Shown piece after piece: positions 36,394 to 43,721 of a stretch of 64,000 bases of DNA (position 1 is its first letter; each line of letters begins with the position of its first letter). Source of the stretch: Streptomyces varsoviensis (GTDB taxonomy: Bacteria > Actinomycetota > Actinomycetes > Streptomycetales > Streptomycetaceae); the NCBI RefSeq assembly GCF_000718635.1, contig NZ_JOBF01000023.1, positions 1 to 64,000 of the forward strand. The letters run 5' to 3'. The notes beneath the pieces are model-generated. The model did not search any database, was not told the origin of the DNA, and saw only the letters and a program-made list of their open reading frames with translations. A program made the position numbers and the translations under genes.

Positions 36394-39077
36394 TTTCCCT
36401 CTCCCTTTCGACGGCCTGGGCCGCCTTGGCCGTTCCGGCCGTCTTCTCCGTGCGGGCCCTGCCGGCCCCGGCAGTTCAGCTCGATCACGTACTCGGTCAC
36501 CCGCGGCAGCCCCTTGTGGTCGGTGATCGCCGTCTCGGGCCCCGGCGCCACCTCGTAGAACACCGCCGCGCTGCCGGGGTCCCGCGCCAGGCGCTCGAAG
36601 GCCAGCATCAGCGGCGGCGAGCCCACGTCGACGTACAGCGGCTTACGGGCGCGGTCGTTGGCCGCCGAGCCCGCCGCGACGGCGTCCATCCGCAGTACGG
36701 ACACGAAGAACCGCGGCGGGATCTCGTGCTCGGCCAGCCAGGCCACCACCGTCAGCAGGAAATCCGCGTCGGGCTGGCCGGGCGCGCGGCTCGGCAGCGT
36801 CCCCGCCTGGGCCACCCAGGTCGCGCGCCGCAGCACCACGCGGCCGAGCGTGAGCCGCGGCGCGTGCAGCACGCGCCCCTCCCCGCGCCCGGCGCTCGCG
36901 TCATGGCGCAGCGGCTGATCCGGCCGCAACAGGATCGGGTTCTCGCCGAACGCCTCGACCAGCAGCCCCATGACCGGCGGTAACTGCCGCTCATACGACA
37001 GCCCGCCATGCACGGGCCGCACGGCCGCACCCCCGTCGAACAGAACAGGAAGCCCGTCCCCGCCCACGCCGACCGTCAGCCGCGCGGGCGGCGGGTAGTC
37101 GAGCCGGTCGTCCAAGGCCGGCTCGCGCTGATTGAGGGAGGTGGCGAGGGACTGGTCGAACTCCGCGTAGGTCGGGGGCGCCGGGTCGGTCGGTCGCGGT
37201 CCGCGGCCGCCCGGCAGCGGCAGTGGCGCATCGGCCGACAGCGGCACATCGACCGGCAGCGGCTCGTCCTCCGATACGTGCCGCAGCAGTCGGCGCACCT
37301 GGGAGCGGCCGCGGCCGAAGCCGGAGTTCACCGCGTTGACGATCAAGTGGTCATCGGCGGCGTCGTATTGGGCGTACACGGCGACGGGCCCGGGCGGCCG
37401 TACCCAGGGCGGTGCCGCGTCGAGTATCCGTGCCAGCCGGGACCGGTCCGGCAGGGCGTGGCGGATGGTGGCGATGAGGCCGGCGAGGTGGCGGACCTCG
37501 GGGACGGGGCTGGCGGCGAGGGTGGCCGTGAGGCCGTTCATGTCGAAGGCGACGGCGGCCGGGTGGAGCCGCGTAACCTCGTGGCCGTCGCGTACCAGCT
37601 CGGCGTAGAAGCGGTCGAACGGCACCGGCGCGTCTGCGCCGAAGCGGTCCCGTACGAACGCGGCGACGGCCAGTTTGAAGGGCAGCGTGTGGTCGAAGAC
37701 GGCGAGCAGCCGGCAGGCGGCGGCCAGCTCGTCGAGGGTGTTCCGCCAGGCCGGGAGGCCCGCTTCGGCCACCGTGCCGGGGATGACGGACTGCTCGGTC
37801 ACGACGTCCCGCGGCCTGCCGTCGATGCCGAGGTCCGTCAGGCGCTCGCGCAGTACGGGCCCGAGCGCGAGCCGGCCCGCGCCGTTCGCGCTCTCGTACG
37901 CGCGCAGCGTCTCCCGGAGCGGGCGCAGGGCGGGGGCCCGCTCCGCCAGCCGCCCCAGCGGGTCGATGCCGTGCTCGTCGAAGTCCGGGCCGGGCCGCGT
38001 CAGGAGCACCCCTGCCGCCAGCAGCGAACGCACATAGCCCGCCGCCTTCTCCGGTGGCACGGGCAGGCTCGCCGTCAGCGCGGCGAGCGTCGGCCGGGCG
38101 GCCGCGGCGCGCAGGCAGTGCCGCAGCGGCGGGGTCAGCGGCAGGCTGAGCAGTTCTTCCGACGGCGCGGGTCCGAGGAACCGTACGGAGCCGTCCACCA
38201 GCCGCGCGCTGGGGTTGACCCGGACCGTCGCCTCGGCCGGCTCCGTCAACGCGGCGGCGAGTGGCGTGAGGGCCGACAGGTCGAGTTCGACGACCGAGCG
38301 CGCGTCGTCGGTCGCGGTCCACCGCAGCGCCGGCCCGTCCGGTACGTACCGGCCGAGGCCGCTGGCGGTGAAGGTGCTGAACGGGCTGGTCTTGACGGCG
38401 GCCCGCGCCGCGTACACGGCCAGCCGGATCAGTTCCTTCCGCCCCGGCGCGCGTCTGCGCGCGACCGCGTACAGGGTCGGGCTGGCATGGGCGAGCCCCT
38501 GGCCGAAGCGCGGCTCGGCGCTGATCTCCCGCAGCCGTTCGCCGACGGCCCGCTCGGCGTCGGCCAGTACGGCCGGCAACCGTGCCCGTTCGGCGCGGAG
38601 CCTTACCGTCGCCGGGCCGAAGTCGCCTATCTCACGGACCAGTTCAGGGCTTAGGGCGGCGGTGACCAGCGGATCGGCCAGCAGCCGCGCCGGATCGCGC
38701 AATTGGTGTACGGCCCGGCGCAGCGCGACCAGCTTCGGTTTGACGGCCGGGTCGCTCAGGCCGGCGTCCGGGCGGCTCGGCTTGGCGGCCGGTTCGCTCT
38801 GCTCGGCGGCCGGGCCGCTGAGGCCAGCGGCCGGGTCGCTCGGCTTGGCGGCCGGTTCGCTCAACTTGGCGCCCGGGCCGCTCAGCGCCCCGATCGCCTC
38901 ATGGCAGCGGTCGGACAGCTCCGCCGCGCGGGCCGTCAGCTCTGCGGCCGTACCCGCCGTAGCCAGCAGCGCGTGCCGCAGCCGCTGGTCCGCGAGCTGG
39001 TCGAGCACGGTCGCGGGCAGCCCGGCGACGCGTACCCCGAACGTGGTGGCGCACTGGGCGGCGTACTGGGAAGTCAC
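36390..39077 (-). CDS. LanB-type glutamylating dehydratase, N-terminal part (copy 2, B')
   Basis: This 895-residue protein resembles the glutamylation domain of split LanB dehydratases (TbtB-like). It uses glutamyl-tRNA to activate Ser/Thr of the precursor for conversion to dehydroamino acids. Signature regions are RAAVKTSPFSTFTASGLG near residue 230, and VDLGSPP-like text VDVGSPPLMLAF with EYVIELN near the C-terminus. The true start is GTG 39077, overlapping the YcaO stop (GTGA); the frame stays open far upstream, but that is the shadow of the YcaO gene. An insertion of LSEPAAKPSDPAAG-type repeats lies at about residues 65-115. The elimination domain is absent, as in thiopeptide systems, and is supplied by a separate protein. 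The paralogue is at 43714. Confidence 0.85.
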   Translation of the reverse strand: MTSQYAAQCATTFGVRVAGLPATVLDQLADQRLRHALLATAGTAAELTARAAELSDRCHEAIGALSGPGAKLSEPAAKPSDPAAGLSGPAAEQSEPAAKPSRPDAGLSDPAVKPKLVALRRAVHQLRDPARLLADPLVTAALSPELVREIGDFGPATVRLRAERARLPAVLADAERAVGERLREISAEPRFGQGLAHASPTLYAVARRRAPGRKELIRLAVYAARAAVKTSPFSTFTASGLGRYVPDGPALRWTATDDARSVVELDLSALTPLAAALTEPAEATVRVNPSARLVDGSVRFLGPAPSEELLSLPLTPPLRHCLRAAAARPTLAALTASLPVPPEKAAGYVRSLLAAGVLLTRPGPDFDEHGIDPLGRLAERAPALRPLRETLRAYESANGAGRLALGPVLRERLTDLGIDGRPRDVVTEQSVIPGTVAEAGLPAWRNTLDELAAACRLLAVFDHTLPFKLAVAAFVRDRFGADAPVPFDRFYAELVRDGHEVTRLHPAAVAFDMNGLTATLAASPVPEVRHLAGLIATIRHALPDRSRLARILDAAPPWVRPPGPVAVYAQYDAADDHLIVNAVNSGFGRGRSQVRRLLRHVSEDEPLPVDVPLSADAPLPLPGGRGPRPTDPAPPTYAEFDQSLATSLNQREPALDDRLDYPPPARLTVGVGGDGLPVLFDGGAAVRPVHGGLSYERQLPPVMGLLVEAFGENPILLRPDQPLRHDASAGRGEGRVLHAPRLTLGRVVLRRATWVAQAGTLPSRAPGQPDADFLLTVVAWLAEHEIPPRFFVSVLRMDAVAAGSAANDRARKPLYVDVGSPPLMLAFERLARDPGSAAVFYEVAPGPETAITDHKGLPRVTEYVIELNCRGRQGPHGEDGRNGQGGPGRRKGEGK
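38733..38886 (-). repeat. Coding tandem repeat in LanB copy 2
   Basis: About five imperfect units of 27-30 bases encode LSEPAAKPSDPAAGLSGPAA-type sequence in the N-terminal quarter of the dehydratase. The unit is built on GGCGGCCGGTTCGCTC / GGCGGCCGGGTCGCTC. Confidence 0.75.
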
Positions 39078-41107
39078 GGGAAGGGGTGGGGGTAGGGGCT
39101 GAGGTCGGCGTCCGTCAGCGGGCGCGGCGCGAACCCGAGCCGGTACGGGACCTCCCGCAGCCGGGGCAGCCCGGTGGTCCGCCGGTTGCGGTGGCCGAAC
39201 GTCATGGGCAGCGCGCCGGGCGCGATCACCTTCACGCAGCGCAGCCCGGCCGCCTCGTGCAACGGCGAGGTCTGGTCGACCACCACGACATCCATTCCAC
39301 CCGCCAGCATCCGGCCGACGGCCTCGGTCAGGTCGTCGCGCAGATCGGCATGGAGCGGCCAGGGGTCGCGGCGGCCCGCACCCGGCCCCCGCCCCAACTC
39401 GCCCCACTCCACCGCTCGGCCGCTGTCGAGCAAGAACGAGAAGCGGCCGAAGGCCCCCGGCGTCGCGGCGCACAGCGCGTGGTCGGGCATGACGCGCACG
39501 AGGTCGGGGTCGGCGGCCATGCGGCGGGCGCGTTCGGCCTCGGCCGGGTAGCGGCGGAGTTCCTGTTCGACGATAGGGGCGAGCTCGCCCAGGGCGGTGA
39601 GCACGGCGGCGGCCGGGTCGAGGGCGGAGCCGCTGGTGCAGATCACCTTCGGCCGGCGGTCGTCGCCGGTGGTGTCCTGGGCCAGGACCCAGGCCGCCGG
39701 GATGCCCTCGGCCAGCGTCATGTCGAAGGCCCGGACGCGGTAGCCGGTGGTGCGCTTCAGGCGTTCGGCCACGAGCCGCACGCGCGGGTCGGGCGCGCGG
39801 GCGAGGTCGACTTCCGGCAGCGGCAGCCGGGCGTACCAGGTCATCAGGAACGCGTCGCGCTCGACGACCTCCAGCACGCCGTGCAGGATCGCCTCCTCCA
39901 GGCAGCCGCCGAGCGCGCAGCCGTTGGAGATCTCGAAGGTGAAGGGCTTGTCGGAGGGGGCCTTCCCCACCCGGGCCGCCTGGGCCGTACCGCCCATCCG
40001 GGCCGCCTGGGCCGTACCGCCCGCCCGATCCGCCTGGGCCGTACCGCCCGCCTGAGCCGCCTGGGCCGTACCGCCCGCCCGGGCCGCCTGGCCCGCCCGT
40101 GCCGACCAGGCGGTGTCCGCGCCGGGCCGCAACGCCATCCGGTAGTACGCGTAGTTCTCCGGTACGAGCACGGGCCGCCCCTGACCGAAGGAGTACGCCC
40201 ACACCCACGACACCACCGCGTCCTCGGTGAACGGCTGGTAGGCGCAGTCCGGCTCCTCGTAGCGCTCCGCCGGGAACAGGCCGAGCGTCCGTGGGTCCAG
40301 GGCGTCCTCGGCGAGCTCCGCGTAGCTGCCGCGTACGGCCGTCCGCTTGCCCCAGGGCCACTGGCCGCCGAGCCGTTCCAGCGCCTCGGCGATGGCCGTG
40401 GTCCGGCAGGACGCGAAGTCGCGGCCGCGCCCGAACCCCGCCTCGCCGCGGTAGCCGTACTCCGTCAGCACCGCTTCGGCCAGCGGGAACAGCGCGTCGC
40501 GCAGCCCGGTCGGCGGGGCGACCACGCCGGTCTCGACGTCCACGTAGAGCCCGGTCAACCGGGCCTCGGACAGTTCGCCGACGCGGGTGGCCCCCGGCCG
40601 GGGCTTCGGCCGGGGCTGGGGCGCGATGACGGCTCGTACGGCCGTGTCGTCGGGCAGCGCGCCGCAGACCGGACACAGCGGGTCCGGCAGGAACGCGTGC
40701 GGGGTCAGGGACAGGTCGCGCAGGCCGACGTACCAGCAGCGGTCCCTGGCGGCGCCCGAGTGCGCCAGTTCGCGCACGGCGTCGGCGGCGAACCCCGAGA
40801 GCCAGTCCGAGGGCCGTTCCGCGACCCCTGCGACCTCGCTCAATTCGGCCTCGTGCGGGTCGCGTCGGGGCGCGGCGGCCCGCCAGGTCTGTACGCACCG
40901 GACGCAGCCGGGCTCGCCGGGGTGGACGACGGGCCCGACCACGACGCGGTCGAGTTCGGTCCACACCGGCAGCCAGGGCTCGCCCCGGCCGTGCGCCGCC
41001 GCCCAGCCGCCGGCGTCCCAGCCGTCGCGCGCCACCACCAGCAGCGGCGGCGGGCGCAGGGCGATGGCCTCGGCGAGCAGGCCGTCGCCGATTACCGTCT
41101 CGCTCAC
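39074..41107 (-). CDS. YcaO-domain azoline synthetase (copy 2, G')
   Basis: This 677-residue YcaO protein uses ATP to cyclodehydrate Cys (or Ser/Thr) to azolines. Zinc-type Cys pairs appear at GCVRC (C68, C71) and CPVCGALP. The ATP-binding elements are IAEALERLGG and VLEVVERDAFL, followed by a Pro-rich C-terminus ending PYPHPFP, the hallmark of TOMM cyclodehydratases. The start is GTG 41107, with GAGGGAG eight bases upstream. A GGTAQAAR-type tandem repeat interrupts the domain near residue 340. It differs in size from the paralogue at 48347 (601 residues). There is no second ThiF/RRE partner, so it must share the F protein or act without one. Confidence 0.85.
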   Translation of the reverse strand: MSETVIGDGLLAEAIALRPPPLLVVARDGWDAGGWAAAHGRGEPWLPVWTELDRVVVGPVVHPGEPGCVRCVQTWRAAAPRRDPHEAELSEVAGVAERPSDWLSGFAADAVRELAHSGAARDRCWYVGLRDLSLTPHAFLPDPLCPVCGALPDDTAVRAVIAPQPRPKPRPGATRVGELSEARLTGLYVDVETGVVAPPTGLRDALFPLAEAVLTEYGYRGEAGFGRGRDFASCRTTAIAEALERLGGQWPWGKRTAVRGSYAELAEDALDPRTLGLFPAERYEEPDCAYQPFTEDAVVSWVWAYSFGQGRPVLVPENYAYYRMALRPGADTAWSARAGQAARAGGTAQAAQAGGTAQADRAGGTAQAARMGGTAQAARVGKAPSDKPFTFEISNGCALGGCLEEAILHGVLEVVERDAFLMTWYARLPLPEVDLARAPDPRVRLVAERLKRTTGYRVRAFDMTLAEGIPAAWVLAQDTTGDDRRPKVICTSGSALDPAAAVLTALGELAPIVEQELRRYPAEAERARRMAADPDLVRVMPDHALCAATPGAFGRFSFLLDSGRAVEWGELGRGPGAGRRDPWPLHADLRDDLTEAVGRMLAGGMDVVVVDQTSPLHEAAGLRCVKVIAPGALPMTFGHRNRRTTGLPRLREVPYRLGFAPRPLTDADLSPYPHPFP
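39967..40090 (-). repeat. 24-bp coding tandem repeat in YcaO copy 2
   Basis: Five or so units of 24 bases, built on GGGCCGCCTGGGCCGTACCGCCC, encode GGTAQAAR/QAGGTAQA-type repeats within the YcaO gene. The copies are close to identical, which suggests recent expansion. Confidence 0.85.
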
Positions 41108-41120
41108 GTGCGGTTCTCCC

Positions 41121-42644
41121 TCACCAGGTCAGCCGGAACTCGGGGCGCGGCCCGGCCGGGTGCTCCGTGCCGAATTGGGCCATCAGCAGGCTCCGCCTGC
41201 GGCCCTCCAGGCCGAACCAGGCGTCCAGCAGATGCGTGAGCACGTCGTTCTGGATCCGGCTCGCCACGCCGATGGCCGCGGCCGCGAGGCACGCGCGGTG
41301 CAGCGCCGCGCCCGCCGCCGCCTGCTGCACGCGGTACCAGCGGGCGCCGAACCGTTCCTCCGCCGCCTCCGCGTCCCCCACCGGCAGCAGCCACAGGTTC
41401 CCCGTGCGCGCCCCTTGCTGGGTCAGCGCCGCCAGCGCCGCCTCCCGCAGCCGCTGCCGCGGGTCGCCCTCGCTCACCAGCTCAAGCTGGTGCTCCTCGG
41501 GGTGGTAGCGGTACGCGCCGGACGGCACACCCGTCACGTCGGCGACGACGCAGTAGAACTCCACCAGATCCGCCGGGAGATCCCAGCGCGCCCGCTGGCC
41601 GTACGCGGCGAGGACGGTGGCCAGCGCGCCGGCCGACATCTTCGCCCCGCTGAAGCCCCGCATGGCCGCGTGCCGCGTACGGGCGCCGGCCGCCAGGTCG
41701 GGTACGGCGTGCGGCAGATCGACCCGCGGGCGGGCTCCGTGGGAAGCGGACGCGGAGGAGGCCCCAGCCTCGGCTTCGCCCTCAACCTCGCCCTCACCCC
41801 CTCGTACGGTCGCGTCACCACCACCGTCATCGGCCCCCGCCCGCAGCGGCTCCGCCCCCGGCCGGCTCTGCGCGAGCACCGCCGCGTGGGCGCGGGCCGC
41901 GAGCGGGAAGGCGGCGAGCGACGGGCCGCCGAAGGCGGAGGGGACCGGCGGCGGCAGGAGCTCCACGACGGCGTGGACGCCCTCTTCCCGCGCGTCGAGG
42001 CCGAGCAGTTCGGTGACGTCGGCGTCGGGGAAGCACAGCCGAGCTGCGGCCGTGTGATCCTCCGCCCCCGGCCCCTCCGCCACGGCCAGCGCCTGCGCCA
42101 CCTGGATGCCGGACTCCAGGCAGGCGAGGCGGTAGTACATCTCGCCGTACTTGGCGGCGAGCCGCCAGAACACGTTGGTCTGCACGAGGACGGTGGCGGC
42201 GGGCCGGGTGGCGACCCAGCTCCGGTAGTCGCCGGAGCGCAGCCGCACCAGGTCGTGGCGGGCCGGGTCGTAGTAGTGGACGCCGGTGGGCACGCCCGAG
42301 TCGGGGCCGGCGAGCACGTACCACTCGGCGCTGTACCGGGCGCCCCCGGACGGCGTCGGCCGCCGGGTCACCAGCCACTGCAGCGGGTCGTCGTCCGGGA
42401 TGGCCTCGAAGCTGTCGGTGAAGGGCAGCATGTCCAGCGGGGTCAGCCACTGCGCCCGGGTGATGCCGCCGAGGTCGGCGAGGAGCCGGCCTAGCCGGTG
42501 CCCGGCCCGCTCCGGGGGCCAGGGCAGCGGGTGCCGGGGCGCGCCGGGGTAGCTCTTGACCAGCCGGGGCGGGTACGCCTCCGGGTTCGCCACCTCGGTC
42601 GGCGTGTGGACGTCCTCCTGGTAGCGCGTCGCCTCATCGCTCAC
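41121..42644 (-). CDS. SagB/ThcOx-type azoline dehydrogenase (copy 2, E')
   Basis: This 507-residue protein is a nitroreductase-fold, FMN-dependent dehydrogenase that oxidises azolines to azoles (TbtE-like). Recognisable parts are QTNVFWRLAAKYGEMYYRLA and VQVAQALAVAEG-like helices in the first half, and VVADVTGVPSGAYRYHPEEH and CLAAAAIGVASRIQN in the C-terminal nitroreductase half. It starts at ATG 42644, three bases after the upstream stop, and is followed after 13 bases by G'. A Glu/Gly/Ser-rich insert sits near residue 280-310. The paralogue is at 46587. The flavin-binding residues cannot be pinned by eye. Confidence 0.8.
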   Translation of the reverse strand: MSDEATRYQEDVHTPTEVANPEAYPPRLVKSYPGAPRHPLPWPPERAGHRLGRLLADLGGITRAQWLTPLDMLPFTDSFEAIPDDDPLQWLVTRRPTPSGGARYSAEWYVLAGPDSGVPTGVHYYDPARHDLVRLRSGDYRSWVATRPAATVLVQTNVFWRLAAKYGEMYYRLACLESGIQVAQALAVAEGPGAEDHTAAARLCFPDADVTELLGLDAREEGVHAVVELLPPPVPSAFGGPSLAAFPLAARAHAAVLAQSRPGAEPLRAGADDGGGDATVRGGEGEVEGEAEAGASSASASHGARPRVDLPHAVPDLAAGARTRHAAMRGFSGAKMSAGALATVLAAYGQRARWDLPADLVEFYCVVADVTGVPSGAYRYHPEEHQLELVSEGDPRQRLREAALAALTQQGARTGNLWLLPVGDAEAAEERFGARWYRVQQAAAGAALHRACLAAAAIGVASRIQNDVLTHLLDAWFGLEGRRRSLLMAQFGTEHPAGPRPEFRLTW

Positions 42645-42647
42645 GGG

Positions 42648-43721
42648 TCACACCGCGCACAGGTCGAACGCGGTCCTGGTCAGCAGCAGCCGCAGGTGCG
42701 TCTCCTGGGCCAGGCTGATGCCGAGGCGGTTGCACATGAGGTGCGCGCACCGCTCCACGATGAGCTGCGGCACCAGGTGGTTGATGTGCTCCAGCACATC
42801 GGCCGGGGCGTCGAAGACGGGGTACGCGTCCAGTTGGGCGTCCAGCTTCCCCAGCAGCTCCAGTTCGACCAGGGTGTCGTTGAGGTTCCGTACGGTCGTG
42901 AGCCAGGTGCTGGCCACGGACGCGGCCGGCAGCGCGACGCCCCGCGTCGACGCCCACACCGTCTCCAGCCCGGCGCGCAGGTGGGCCTTGTTCGCCTCGA
43001 AGTGCCGCTCGAACTCCTCCGAGCCGAGCAGCTTCGCGGCCGCGCCGCCGCTCTCCACCATGAACCGCGTCTGGTAGGCGAGTTCGGGCAGGATGCCGGT
43101 GAACAGCGTGCGGTTGCCGCACAGCATGGCGTACGCGTCCATGGCGCGCTGCCCCGGCGTGCGCCCGCGCGCGATCAGTTCGAGCGCCACCGCGCTGGCC
43201 GCCATGAGCTGCCGTTCCACGGCTTCCAGCGCGCGGCCCGTGCCGAACACCGCGGTCTCCGGCGCGTAGTCGATGAAGGCGACGGAGTTGTCCGGGTGCA
43301 GCTCCGTGTCGTACGCGGTCATGCGTTCCACCGCGGCGAGCGCGGGCGCGGACTCGGCGTAGTCCGCGGCCGTCATCGAGGACCGGGACGGCGACGCCCG
43401 GTAGAACGCGGCGGACGTCTCCTCGATGGCCGTACGGACCTGCGCGGCGTGCTCCGGATCGGCGAGCACACGCAGCCGGACGTGCGGGCCGCCCTCCCAG
43501 TAGCGGAGGAAGAAGAAGCCGTGCGCCTGCCCGGCCCGGCGCAGCCGCTCGACGGCGGGCTTGACGGCGCCGGTGATCAGGGCGTCCTGATCGCCGTGGT
43601 AGAAGAGGTGGGCGCTGACCCAGCGGCGCTCATGGTGTTCACGGCGCTCACAGTGCTCCTGACGCTCACCGTGTTCACCGCGCTCACGGTGCTGCTCACA
43701 GCGCTCATGGTGCTCAGACAT
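42648..43721 (-). CDS. SpaB_C-type thiopeptide biosynthesis protein (copy 1): elimination or pyridine synthase
   Basis: This 357-residue protein belongs to the same family as the protein at 35284. Typical text is WVSAHLFYHGDQDALITGAV, FFFLRYWEGGPHVRLRV and NSVAFIDYAPETAVFGTG. It would either eliminate glutamate from glutamyl-Ser/Thr or catalyse pyridine formation and leader release. The DNSVAFIDYAPE segment looks slightly closer to LanB elimination domains than the copy-2 equivalent, but this is weak evidence. The N-terminal 33 residues are an odd His/Glu/Arg repeat (EHHERCEQHRERGEHGER); translation might instead begin at a GTG inside WVSAH. It overlaps the preceding LanB gene by eight bases. 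Confidence 0.8.
   Translation of the reverse strand: MSEHHERCEQHRERGEHGERQEHCERREHHERRWVSAHLFYHGDQDALITGAVKPAVERLRRAGQAHGFFFLRYWEGGPHVRLRVLADPEHAAQVRTAIEETSAAFYRASPSRSSMTAADYAESAPALAAVERMTAYDTELHPDNSVAFIDYAPETAVFGTGRALEAVERQLMAASAVALELIARGRTPGQRAMDAYAMLCGNRTLFTGILPELAYQTRFMVESGGAAAKLLGSEEFERHFEANKAHLRAGLETVWASTRGVALPAASVASTWLTTVRNLNDTLVELELLGKLDAQLDAYPVFDAPADVLEHINHLVPQLIVERCAHLMCNRLGISLAQETHLRLLLTRTAFDLCAV

Noticed and set aside
34917..36558. Plus-strand frames of 133 and 480 codons opposite the SpaB_C-type gene, considered as a possible second precursor or regulator
   Set aside because: No leader-like or Cys/Ser-rich core, no ribosome binding site and no family resemblance. They mirror coding sequence on the other strand.
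36390..40964. A 1,524-codon open frame on the minus strand that would make one giant LanB fusion
   Set aside because: The first 629 codons are the shadow frame of the YcaO gene (Arg/Pro/Gly-rich, no homology). The real LanB start is GTG 39077, overlapping the YcaO stop.
42648..43721. Assignment of this protein firmly as the pyridine synthase
   Set aside because: Both SpaB_C-type proteins share the same general motifs. Elimination and cycloaddition enzymes cannot be separated by eye, so the call is left open.
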